Part shown: one piece after another, positions 7,760 to 14,990 of the stretch | How the letters are laid out: every line of letters starts with the position of its first letter | How positions within the stretch are numbered: the stretch's first letter is position 1 | Assembly (NCBI GenBank): GCA_046349435.1 | Contig: JAXMCI010000050.1 | Span: 1 to 50,775 of the forward strand | Source: JAXMCI01 sp046349435 | Lineage (GTDB): Bacteria > Pseudomonadota > Alphaproteobacteria > Dongiales > Dongiaceae | Reading direction: 5' to 3' | DNA: 50,775 bases | Made by a program: the position numbers and the translations under genes | The notes under the pieces: generated by a model | Database searches by the model: none | What the model saw: the letters and a program-made list of their open reading frames with translations, nothing else | What the model was told of the DNA's origin: nothing

Positions 7760-9205
7760 TCAGGGCTCCGCCAGCGATTCCGGGTCGGGCGCGTCGATCA
7801 CCCGGCGCGCCGTGGCGTAGTCGAACCCGGCCCGGCCGAGCGCGGCGAGGTCGCGGCTGCGCGCGTCGGCGCGCGCCGCGGCCGGCCGCCAGGGGCCGAG
7901 CCGGCGCCGGCGCGCCAGCGCGATGGCGGCGGCGAGATCGGGCTCCGGCCCGGCTTCGGCCAGCGCCGCGGCGGCGGTGTCGATGTCGTCGCGGCCGACG
8001 CCGCGCCGCGCCAGCTCGCGCCGGATCGCCTGCAGCGGCCGGCCGCGGCGCTGCAGGCCGGCGGCCTTGGCCTCGGCGTAGCGGCGGTCGTCGAGCAGCC
8101 CGGCGGCCTGCAGCCGCGCCACCAGCGCCTGCACCGCCGCCAGCCCGGCCTCGCGGTCGGTGCCGTGGGCGCGCGCCGAGCGCTCGACCCGGCGCGCCAG
8201 CACGCGGCGCAGGTTCTCCGAGGAGCTGGCGAAGCGCTCGAGATAGAAGAGGGCGATCTTCTCCAGCCGGTCCGGCGTGACCGGGCGCGGGCGCGCCCCG
8301 GCGTCATGGCCGGCGAGTCCTTCGCCAAGGCGGCCGCCGTCACGCCCCGTCGACCAGCGCGCGAGCTGGGCGGCCGCCTTGGCGAAGGACTCGCCGGCGG
8401 CCTCCTCCAGGCTGCGGTGGCGCTGGGCGGTGGCGATGATCTCGACGCCGATCGGGCCGCCATAGCCCGCCTTGACGATCTCGCGCAGGAAGGCCGGCAC
8501 GTCGAGCGCGCCCTCGCCGGGCAGCAGCCGGCGGTAGATGGTGTCCTCGAGCAGCGTGCCCTCCTGGCGGGCCGGCGCGTCGTCGATCTCGACGAAGCCG
8601 ATCAGCGCCGGCGGGATGCGCGCGATGTCGGCATAGGGGATGCCGCCGCGCGCCAGGTGCCAGATGTCGACGCAGATGCCGCCATTGGGATGGCCGGCGC
8701 CCTGCACCACCTGCAGCACCGCGTCGATGGTGCTGAGGTTGGTCCAGGGCATGATCTCCAGCGTGATCGGCGCGCCGCAGCCGGCCGCCTCCTCGCAGAG
8801 CCGGCCGAACTGGTCGACGAGCCGGTCCATCGGCCAGGACTGGCCGCCGAAATCGCCGCCGCACTTGATGTGGTGCACGCCGACCGCGGCGGCGCCGTCG
8901 AGGAGGCGCTTGCGGGTGGCGTCGGAGGCGCGGCGCCGGTCGCCCTCGGCGAACCAGTCGGTGATGAACTCGAGCTCGAAATGGCGCATGCCGTGGTCGG
9001 ACAGGATGCGGCGCACCTCGGCGGCGCCGTGCCGGGCCAGCACCTTGGCGACGTCGAGGTCGTTGAGGCCGACGCCGCGATAGCCGGCGCGCGCCGCCGC
9101 GGCGACCCGCTCGGGGAAGCCGCGTGGGCTCGATTCGTCGGGGTCGAACGGTCCGGTGTCGCCGGCGAGCGTCCAGTACGATGCCACCAGGTCGAAGCTG
9201 GCCAA
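7760..9205 (-). CDS. Sugar phosphate isomerase/epimerase-like protein fused to a RecX-like domain
   Basis: One 481-residue frame joins two unrelated modules. Residues 1-~280 are a xylose-isomerase-like TIM barrel (SYWTLAGDTG at the start; metal-binding acidic and His positions in HIKCGGDFGG, ITLEIMPWTN, GICVDIWHLARGG and IGVEIIATAQRHRS). Residues ~305-481 resemble the recombination regulator RecX, beginning VTPDRLEKIALFYLERF and ASSSENLRRVLARRVER and continuing through a helical repeat (LDDRRYAEAKAAGL, IRRELARRGV). The linker, residues 270-299, is encoded by a perfect 30-30-30 inverted repeat. The barrel fits the upstream catabolic operon; a RecX tail does not. Either this is a true fusion, or two genes joined by rearrangement or a frameshift. 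An out-of-frame ATG at 8307 could have been the recX start. Confidence 0.7.
   Translation of the reverse strand: MASFDLVASYWTLAGDTGPFDPDESSPRGFPERVAAAARAGYRGVGLNDLDVAKVLARHGAAEVRRILSDHGMRHFELEFITDWFAEGDRRRASDATRKRLLDGAAAVGVHHIKCGGDFGGQSWPMDRLVDQFGRLCEEAAGCGAPITLEIMPWTNLSTIDAVLQVVQGAGHPNGGICVDIWHLARGGIPYADIARIPPALIGFVEIDDAPARQEGTLLEDTIYRRLLPGEGALDVPAFLREIVKAGYGGPIGVEIIATAQRHRSLEEAAGESFAKAAAQLARWSTGRDGGRLGEGLAGHDAGARPRPVTPDRLEKIALFYLERFASSSENLRRVLARRVERSARAHGTDREAGLAAVQALVARLQAAGLLDDRRYAEAKAAGLQRRGRPLQAIRRELARRGVGRDDIDTAAAALAEAGPEPDLAAAIALARRRRLGPWRPAAARADARSRDLAALGRAGFDYATARRVIDAPDPESLAEP
8309..8398. repeat. Perfect 30-bp inverted repeat with 30-nt spacer inside the fused gene
   Basis: Bases 8309-8338 and 8369-8398 are exact reverse complements, separated by 8339-8368. 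Each segment is 30 bases and codes for ten in-frame codons of the minus-strand gene: AGESFAKAAA (270-279), QLARWSTGRD (280-289) and GGRLGEGLAG (290-299). The flanking bases stop pairing abruptly on both sides. Such an exact palindrome at a domain junction points to inverted duplication or to an assembly or amplification artefact. Confidence 0.9.
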
Positions 9206-9217
9206 GGCCGGGTCTCC

Positions 9218-10147
9218 TCAGTCGAGAAAGCTGGGCGGCACGTCGGGCCCCCACTGGTAGAGCGCCTCCGGGCAGGCCTGGTGGTAGCCCGGCGGGGTGT
9301 CGCGCCGGCAGAGGTCGCCGTCGGTGTAGTGCTCCATCATGAAGCCGGCGGGGTCGCGCCAGTAGTCGAAGACCTGGCTGCCCAGCACGTGGCGGCCGAT
9401 GCCCCAGAAGGGCGACCAGCCGTGCCCGGACAGCCACTCGCGGCCGATCACCGCGGCGTCGTAGTCCTGCACCTCGAACGAGGCGTGGTGGATGTGCACG
9501 CCGCGGCCGCGGAACAGGGCGAGGCTGTGGTGGTCGGTCCAGGCCTCGCCGCGATCGAGGCGCAGGAAGGCGCCGACCAGATTGTCGCGGCTGCCGTCGT
9601 AGATGAAGTCGCTCGGCAGCAGGCCCAGCGTCCGCATCGCCCAGTCGACGCTGCCCCGGACGTCGGAGACCATCAGCGCGACATGGCCGAGGCGCATGAT
9701 CGAAGCCGGCCCCTTGGGCGGCCGCTGCGTGCTGCCGTAGCGCTGCTTGCGCACCGCGTTGTTGAGGGTGAGGGGATCGCGCAGCGGCAGCGGCTCGGCC
9801 GCGGCGATGCCGTGCACCAGGTCGATGCGGAAGCCGTCGCGGTCGGCGAGCGAGACGCGGTGGCCGCCGCCCGGCCCGTCGATCGCCTCGAGCGGGCCGG
9901 CGCCGGGCCGCGCCGCCGCCTCGCGCAGGTCGTCCAGGCTGTCGACGGCGTAGGCGACGCCGACGAAGCCGGGCGCGTCGGCCTGCTCGGCGACATAGGC
10001 ATAGGGCGCCGGGCCGGTGCCGCGCAGATAGAGCCGGCTGGCGCTGCGGCCGGCCGGCACCAGGCCGAAATCGGCGTAGAAGCGCTCGGCGGCGTCGAGG
10101 TCGGGGTGGCGGTAGACGACGTGGCTGATGTCCCTCAGGCTCGGCAT
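9218..10147 (-). CDS. VOC-family extradiol dioxygenase (catechol 2,3-dioxygenase-like)
   Basis: A 309-residue two-domain VOC protein. The N-terminal domain begins LRDISHVVYRHPDLDAAERFY. The C-terminal catalytic domain carries the expected metal ligands: His in MRLGHVALMVSD, His in IHHASFEVQD and Glu in AGFMMEHYTDGD. That arrangement is typical of type I extradiol dioxygenases, which cut a catechol-type ring next to the hydroxyls using Fe(II). The end (QWGPDVPPSFLD) matches the usual family finish. It lies 23 bp after the NmrA-like gene and 12 bp before the isomerase-like gene, with an FAH-family hydrolase further upstream, so it is probably the ring-cleaving step of a small aromatic pathway. 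The substrate is not determinable. Confidence 0.8.
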   Translation of the reverse strand: MPSLRDISHVVYRHPDLDAAERFYADFGLVPAGRSASRLYLRGTGPAPYAYVAEQADAPGFVGVAYAVDSLDDLREAAARPGAGPLEAIDGPGGGHRVSLADRDGFRIDLVHGIAAAEPLPLRDPLTLNNAVRKQRYGSTQRPPKGPASIMRLGHVALMVSDVRGSVDWAMRTLGLLPSDFIYDGSRDNLVGAFLRLDRGEAWTDHHSLALFRGRGVHIHHASFEVQDYDAAVIGREWLSGHGWSPFWGIGRHVLGSQVFDYWRDPAGFMMEHYTDGDLCRRDTPPGYHQACPEALYQWGPDVPPSFLD

Positions 10148-10170
10148 GGCGACCTCTCCTCGGGCGGGGC

Positions 10171-11040
10171 TCAGGCGGTGGCGCGCCGCGACGCCGCGAA
10201 GCGCGCCAGGAAGGCGGGGAAGCCGGTCGGCGCGCGGCCGAGGATCAGCCGCAGCACCTGGTCGTTGCCGCCGGGCAGGCCGTGCGCGTCGTAGTGCCGG
10301 CACATCGCGCCGTAGATCTCGATCGCCTCCGGGCCGAAGCGCGCCCGCGCCTTCTCCGCCCAGTCCTCGAAGGTCCGGCGCTCGGCCACGACCGGACGTC
10401 CCAGCTCGCGCGACAGCGCCTCGGCCATCTCGGCGTGGCTCAGCGCCGGCGCGCTGGAGAGCTCGAAGCTGCCGCCGACGAAGGCGTCGCCGGCGAGCAC
10501 GGTGGCCGCCGCGGCGGCGACGTCCTCGAGATCGACCACCGCCATCTTCACATCAGGCGAATAGGGCCGCCGGTACTTGCCGGTGGCGACGATCTCCGGC
10601 CATTCGACGGCGATGTTCTGCATGTACATCGCGGGCTGCAGGACGGTGTAGGGCAGGCCCGATTCGATCACCGCCACCTCGACCGCCAGCTTCAGCCGGT
10701 GATGCACCATGGCGGTGCACTGGGCGTGATAGACGGAGTGGAAGACGAAATGACGCACGCCCTCGGCGGCGGCCGCGGCGAGCAGCCGGCGGCCATAGGC
10801 CTCCTCGGCCGGGGAGAAGGGCGGCGCCACGTGGTAGACGCGCTCGATGCCGGCCATCGCGGCGCGGACCTCGGCGTCGGACTCGAGCGTGCCGACCGCG
10901 ACCTCGGCGGCGCCGTTGCGCCGGCAGGCCTCGGCCGCCTCGGGCCGACGCACGAAGGTGCGCACCCGGCCGCCCCGCGCCGCCACGGCGCGGGTCACCG
11001 CGCCGCCGCTGCGGCCGGACGCGCCGGTGACCAGGATCAT
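10171..11040 (-). CDS. NmrA-like NAD(P)-binding protein
   Basis: A 289-residue atypical short-chain dehydrogenase of the NmrA/HSCARG type. It starts with MILVTGASGRSGGAVTRAV, an NAD(P)-binding GxxGxxG Rossmann motif. It continues with RTFVRRPE, HFVFHSVYHAQ and LPYTVLQPAMYMQN, where a catalytic Tyr/Lys pair is not clearly present. Such proteins act as oxidoreductases or as redox-sensing partners. The start ATG overlaps the FAH gene stop as ATGA, so the two are translationally coupled in the catabolic operon. Confidence 0.75.
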   Translation of the reverse strand: MILVTGASGRSGGAVTRAVAARGGRVRTFVRRPEAAEACRRNGAAEVAVGTLESDAEVRAAMAGIERVYHVAPPFSPAEEAYGRRLLAAAAAEGVRHFVFHSVYHAQCTAMVHHRLKLAVEVAVIESGLPYTVLQPAMYMQNIAVEWPEIVATGKYRRPYSPDVKMAVVDLEDVAAAAATVLAGDAFVGGSFELSSAPALSHAEMAEALSRELGRPVVAERRTFEDWAEKARARFGPEAIEIYGAMCRHYDAHGLPGGNDQVLRLILGRAPTGFPAFLARFAASRRATA

Positions 11041-11885
11041 CCCGCCTCGCCCTCGTCGAGCACCGGGTTGGCGAGGATCCCGATGCCCTCGATCTCGACC
11101 TCGACCCGGTCGCCCGAGCGCATGTAGAGCGGCGGCTTGCGGGCGAAGCCGACGCCGGCCGGCGTGCCGGTGACCAGCACGTCGCCGGTCTCCAGGGTCG
11201 CCACCTCGCTGAGGCGCGCGACGATCTCGGGGATGTCGAACAGCATGTCGGCGGTGGTCGCCGACTGCATGGTCGTGCCGTTGAGCCGCGTCTCGAGCCG
11301 CAGGCCGCTTCCGCCCGGCGGCAGCTCGTCGGCGGTGACGAAGACCGGCCCGAAGGCGCCGGTGTCGTCGAAGTTCTTGCCCACCGTCCATTGCGGCGTC
11401 TTGAACTGGTAGTCGCGCAGCGAGGCCTCGTTGAAGATCGAATAGCCCGCGACATGCTCGAGCGCGCGCTCGCGCGGGATGTGCCGGCCGGGCCGGCCGA
11501 TCACCGCCACCAGCTCGCCCTCGTAGTCGAGATGGGTCGAGCAGAGCGGCCGGCGGATCGGCGCGCGATGGCCGATCAGGCTGGAGGCGAAGCGCGGGAA
11601 GAAGGTCGGGTAGGCCGGCTGCTCGTACGGGCTCTCCTTGGTGTGGTCGGCATAGTTGAGCCCGACGCAGACGATCTTGGGCGGCCGCGGCAGAGGCGGC
11701 CGCCAGGCGATGGCGTCGGGATCGAGCGCGGCGCCACGGTCGGCCTTGCGCCCGAGCCCGGCCAGCGCCTCGGGTCCGGCGGCCAGCAGGTCGATCAGCG
11801 CGAGCGGGCCGAGATCGCGCAGCTCGCCGCCCCGGCTCAGCGCCAGGCCGTCGATGCCGTCCCGGCGATAGGCCACCAGTCTCAT
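11037..11885 (-). CDS. Fumarylacetoacetate hydrolase family protein
   Basis: A 282-residue FAH-fold protein. The C-terminal catalytic domain starts KIVCVGLNYADHTKE and contains the metal-binding acidic residues in LDYEGELVAVIG, followed by ASLRDYQFKTPQWTVGKNFD and VLVTGTPAGVGFARKPP. Family members hydrolyse C-C bonds of acylpyruvates or isomerise and decarboxylate ring-cleavage products, using Mg2+ or Mn2+. With a downstream extradiol dioxygenase it likely processes the ring-cleavage product. It is the first gene after the GntR regulator; the 89-bp gap between them carries a putative operator (11944-11970). Confidence 0.83.
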   Translation of the reverse strand: MRLVAYRRDGIDGLALSRGGELRDLGPLALIDLLAAGPEALAGLGRKADRGAALDPDAIAWRPPLPRPPKIVCVGLNYADHTKESPYEQPAYPTFFPRFASSLIGHRAPIRRPLCSTHLDYEGELVAVIGRPGRHIPRERALEHVAGYSIFNEASLRDYQFKTPQWTVGKNFDDTGAFGPVFVTADELPPGGSGLRLETRLNGTTMQSATTADMLFDIPEIVARLSEVATLETGDVLVTGTPAGVGFARKPPLYMRSGDRVEVEIEGIGILANPVLDEGEAG

Positions 11886-11943
11886 CGCCCCTCCGTCTCC
11901 TCCGGTTGGCGGCAGCCTCTCACGACGGCGGTCCGTGGGTCAA

Positions 11944-11970
11944 GATATTCGAAAATCGTCCCGATCTTGG
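11944..11970. promoter_or_regulatory. Putative GntR operator, copy 1
   Basis: GATATTCGAAAATC followed by GTCCCGATCTTGG lies 59 bp upstream of the FAH-family gene. Thirteen of the first 14 bases match a site in reverse orientation between the GntR and VOC genes (12738-12761), and both copies continue into a CC-RATCTTG block. AT-rich sequence is rare in this window, which makes the match more notable. Confidence 0.55.
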
Positions 11971-11974
11971 AAAG

Positions 11975-12691
11975 TCAATCGTCGAACAGGCTGCTGTCGC
12001 CGGCCAGCACGATGCGCGTCGTGGTCTCGATGTGGCGCTGCACGAGGAAGACGGCGGCGGCGGCATCGCGCGCCAGCACCGCCTCCATGATGGCGCGGTG
12101 CTCGCCGAGATCGTCGCGCGGCGCGCTGAGATACTGCACGGACAGCCGTCGGTAGCGGTCGGCCTGGTCGTAGAGCAGGCCGCGGAAATGCAGCAGCCAG
12201 GGCGAGCCGCAGGCGGCGACCAGCGCGTAGTGGAAGGCGCGGTGGCGCTCCTCCCACGCGCCGTCGATCAGCCCGTCCTCGGGCCGCAGCTTGGCCCGCC
12301 GCTGCAGGCCGTGGAAGCGGGCGACGATCTCGGATTCCCAATCGTCGCCGCCGAGCTCGATGGCCCGCCGCACCGCGGTCGCCTCGATCTCCCGCCGCAC
12401 GAAGGTGATGTCGACGAGCTCCTTGCGCGACACCGGGGCGACGTGGAAGCCCTTGTGCTCCTCCAGCACCACCAGACCGTCGGCGGCGAGCCGCATCAGC
12501 GCCTCGCGCAGCGGGCTGAGGCCGGTGCCGTAGGCGGCGCGCAGCTCCTCGAACCGCAGATGCGTCCCCGGGCGCAGCCGGCATTCCAGGATGTCGGCAC
12601 GCAGCCGCTCGAAGACGCTGGCGGCCCGGGTGCGGCCGCGGCCGGCGGGGTCGGCGTCCCGGGCGGGTCCTTGGGCGAGGGAAGGGGGCAT
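11975..12691 (-). CDS. GntR-family transcriptional regulator (FCD subfamily)
   Basis: A 238-residue regulator with an N-terminal winged helix (ASVFERLRADILECRLRPGTHL, then LSPLREALMRLAADGLV) and a C-terminal helical FCD ligand domain. The FCD domain has its metal/ligand signature in FVRREIEATAVRRAIE, AWEERHRAFHYALV and EHRAIMEAVLARDAAAAVFLVQRH. Such proteins normally repress catabolic operons and release on binding the pathway acid. It precedes the FAH-NmrA-dioxygenase-isomerase genes and diverges from a VOC gene. An alternative GTG start at 12721 would add ten residues. Matching putative operators flank it. Confidence 0.82.
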   Translation of the reverse strand: MPPSLAQGPARDADPAGRGRTRAASVFERLRADILECRLRPGTHLRFEELRAAYGTGLSPLREALMRLAADGLVVLEEHKGFHVAPVSRKELVDITFVRREIEATAVRRAIELGGDDWESEIVARFHGLQRRAKLRPEDGLIDGAWEERHRAFHYALVAACGSPWLLHFRGLLYDQADRYRRLSVQYLSAPRDDLGEHRAIMEAVLARDAAAAVFLVQRHIETTTRIVLAGDSSLFDD

Positions 12692-12737
12692 CGGCGGCTC
12701 GGCGGTTGGCTCGGGACGCACCCTACAGGAAATTCGA

Positions 12738-12761
12738 CAAGATTGGAGATTATCGAATATC
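12738..12761. promoter_or_regulatory. Putative GntR operator, copy 2
   Basis: On the minus strand this reads GATATTCGATAATC then TCCAATCTTG, nearly identical to the site at 11944-11970. It lies between the divergent GntR and VOC genes. It is bracketed by ATTCGA (12732-12737) and TCGAAT (12753-12758), an inverted pair 15 bp apart that would suit a dimeric regulator. Confidence 0.55.
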
Positions 12762-12794
12762 CTGCCGGCAACAAGCCGATGAGGGAGGCCGGGG

Positions 12795-13280
12795 ATGATC
12801 CGCGGAGTGCATCACACGTCGCTGTCCACCAACAACTACGACCGCATGGTGCATTTCTACCGCGACCTGCTCGGGCTCGAGGTCGCCTCGGAGCTCGGCT
12901 GGGAGGCCGGCACCGGCCCCGCCGACAAGGTCGTCGGCCTCGAGAACACGGCGGTGAAGTGCGTGCTGCTGCGCGCCGGCAACATGTTCATCGAGATCTT
13001 CGAGTACCTGCAGCCCCGCGGCAAGCCGGGCGACCCGGCGCGCCGGGCCTGCGATTCCGGGCTCACCCACATCTGCTTCGACGTGGTCGACGTCGACCAC
13101 GAGTACCGTCGGCTGCTCGCGGCCGGCATCGAGTTCAACACCCCGCCCGTCGACGTCCACGGCCTGCTGCGCACCACCTACGGCCGCGATCCCGACGGCA
13201 ACTACTTCGAGCTGCAGGAGATATTCCCGACCGACCACGCGCTCTCCTTCGAGCGGCTGAGCGAGCCGCGGAAGGGCTGA
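12795..13280 (+). CDS. VOC family protein (glyoxalase / methylmalonyl-CoA epimerase-like)
   Basis: A 161-residue single-chain VOC protein. It starts MIRGVHHTSLSTNNYDRMVHFYRDLLGL and carries candidate metal ligands in VHHTSLS, FIEIFEYL, GLTHICFDVVDVD and DPDGNYFELQEI. Length and motif order match the glyoxalase I/methylmalonyl-CoA epimerase type, but the reaction is unknown. It is divergent from the GntR regulator and shares the putative operator region, so it is probably part of the same catabolic response. Confidence 0.75.
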   Translation: MIRGVHHTSLSTNNYDRMVHFYRDLLGLEVASELGWEAGTGPADKVVGLENTAVKCVLLRAGNMFIEIFEYLQPRGKPGDPARRACDSGLTHICFDVVDVDHEYRRLLAAGIEFNTPPVDVHGLLRTTYGRDPDGNYFELQEIFPTDHALSFERLSEPRKG

Positions 13281-13389
13281 GCGGCGGCGACATGCTCGCC
13301 TGCTTGATCGGGGGGTGGTCGCGGGCCTAAGGTCCGGCGCCGCGCGGGGCGGCGACGAGCGCGCCCCCGCCTCAACCGATTGGACGGGC

Positions 13390-14184
13390 ATGCAGAGGCC
13401 GCTGCCGCACCGGCTGGAGCCGGTCAACTGGGTCGGGCTGTGGACCCTCTACCTCCGCGAGGTCCGGCGCTTCGTCAAGGTCAGCACCCAGACGGTGGTG
13501 GCGCCGCTGGTCACCACGCTGCTGTTCCTCGCCATCTTCACCCTGGCGCTCGGCCGGGCGGTGACGATGGTCGGCGGCGTGCCCTTCGCCGAGTTCCTGG
13601 CGCCCGGGCTGATCATGATGGCGATGGTGCAGAACGCCTTCGCCAACACCTCCTCCTCGATCATCATCGCCAAGATCCAGGGCAACATCGTCGACGTGCT
13701 GATGCCGCCCTTGAGCCCCGGCGAGCTGACGCTGGGCTTCGCCGGCGGCGGCGTGTCGCGCGGGCTGCTGGTCGGGCTCTCGGTCGGGATCGCGATGTGG
13801 CTGTTCGTGCCGATCCGCATCCACGACCCGGCGCTGGTGCTGTTCCACGCCGTCGCCGCCAGCCTGATGCTGTCGCTGCTCGGCATCCTGGGCGGCGTCT
13901 GGTCGGAGAAGTTCGATCACATGGCGGCGGTGACCAACTTCGTCATCACGCCGCTCTCCTTCCTCTCCGGCACCTTCTACTCGGTCGAGCGGCTGCCGGG
14001 CTTCTGGCACGCCATCGCCCACGTCAACCCATTCTTCTACATGATCGACGGCTTCCGCTACGGCTTCATCGGCCATGCCGACGGCTCGCTCGCCGCCGGC
14101 GTGGCGGTGATGTGCGCGACCAACCTGGCGCTCTGGCTGCTCACCTGGCGGGCCTTCGCGACCGGCTACAAGCTGAAGGCGTGA
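13390..14184 (+). CDS. ABC-2 type transporter permease (first of two)
   Basis: A 264-residue permease with six predicted membrane helices and the ABC-2 family layout: cytoplasmic VNWVGLWTLYLREVRRFVK, ATVVAPLVTTLLFLA-type first helix, FLAPGLIMMAMVQNAFANTSSS, LMPPLSPGELTLGFAGG and FVITPLSFLSGTFYSVERLPG. The ATG at 13390 gives exactly the same length as its neighbour. The next gene is a paralogue overlapping this stop region, so the pair may form a heterodimeric exporter. No ABC ATPase gene lies next to them. Confidence 0.82.
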   Translation: MQRPLPHRLEPVNWVGLWTLYLREVRRFVKVSTQTVVAPLVTTLLFLAIFTLALGRAVTMVGGVPFAEFLAPGLIMMAMVQNAFANTSSSIIIAKIQGNIVDVLMPPLSPGELTLGFAGGGVSRGLLVGLSVGIAMWLFVPIRIHDPALVLFHAVAASLMLSLLGILGGVWSEKFDHMAAVTNFVITPLSFLSGTFYSVERLPGFWHAIAHVNPFFYMIDGFRYGFIGHADGSLAAGVAVMCATNLALWLLTWRAFATGYKLKA

Positions 14185-14195
14185 GCTTGCTCGGC

Positions 14196-14990
14196 ATGGC
14201 CGTGCCGCCGCACCCGCGCCGCTTCGGCCGGGTCAACTGGATCGGCCTCTGGACCCTCTACCGGCGCGACGTCTGGCGGGTGCTCAAGGACTACCGCGAA
14301 TCGATGCTCGGCGTCGGCGCCACGGCGCTGCTCTACCTGATCGCCTTCCGCATCGCCGGCGGCGACGTGGCGGTGCCGGGCGGCGTCGGCTTCGCCGCCT
14401 TCCTGGTGCCCGGCCTGGCGATGACCGCGATGTGCCAGCAGGCCTTCAGCACCTCGGCCGTGTCGCTGATCTTCGACAAGATGGAAGGGATGATCGCCGA
14501 TCCGCTGATGGCGCCGCTCTCGCCGGCCGAGCGCAGCCTCGCCTATGCCGCTTCCAGCACCACCGGCGGGCTGGTCGCCGGCGCGGCGGCGCTCGCCGTG
14601 CTGGCCGTCTTCGTGCCGCTGCCGCTGGCCCGGCCGGAGGCGGCGCTGTTCTTCGCCGTCGCCGGCTGCCTGCTGCACGGGCTGCTCGGCCTGCTGGCCG
14701 GCATCGTCTCGGTGCGCTGGGACCATTTCGCCGCCTGGCTCGGCTTCGTCGTGATTCCCGTCTCGTTCCTCTCCGGCGCCTTCTATCCGCTCGCCAACCT
14801 GCCGGAGGCCGGCCGGCTGCTGGTCGCCTGGAACCCGGTGTTCCACGCCATCGACGGCTTCCGCTTCGGCTTCACCGGGGTCAGCGAGGGCCGCCCCTGG
14901 CTCGGCGCCGTAGTGCTGCTGGCGCTCGACGCGGCGCTGTTCCTGGTCGTGCTGCGCCTCTTCGCGCGCGGCACCCGGCTCAAGCCTTGA
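14196..14990 (+). CDS. ABC-2 type transporter permease (second of two)
   Basis: A 264-residue paralogue of the preceding gene with matching motifs: VNWIGLWTLYRRDVWRVLKD, FLVPGLAMTAMCQQAFSTSA, LMAPLSPAERSLAYAAS, VVIPVSFLSGAFYPLANLPE and FHAIDGFRFGFTG. A GTG at 14181 overlaps the previous stop as GTGA and is an alternative start. The ATG at 14196 is chosen because it aligns with the paralogue's N-terminus and gives equal length. It is convergent with ppk2, their 3' ends overlapping by 11 bp. Confidence 0.8.
   Translation: MAVPPHPRRFGRVNWIGLWTLYRRDVWRVLKDYRESMLGVGATALLYLIAFRIAGGDVAVPGGVGFAAFLVPGLAMTAMCQQAFSTSAVSLIFDKMEGMIADPLMAPLSPAERSLAYAASSTTGGLVAGAAALAVLAVFVPLPLARPEAALFFAVAGCLLHGLLGLLAGIVSVRWDHFAAWLGFVVIPVSFLSGAFYPLANLPEAGRLLVAWNPVFHAIDGFRFGFTGVSEGRPWLGAVVLLALDAALFLVVLRLFARGTRLKP

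Noticed and set aside
8305..8307. Separate recX gene starting at the ATG on the minus strand
   Set aside because: The frame from this ATG is one base out of phase with the RecX-like sequence and encodes Arg/Ser low complexity; it would need an indel, so it is mentioned only as a hypothesis.
5351..10294. A 1647-residue plus-strand open frame
   Set aside because: It overlaps the MscS channel, isomerase-RecX and dioxygenase genes in other frames and consists of Ala/Arg/Gly/Pro low-complexity sequence, as expected of shadows in very GC-rich DNA.
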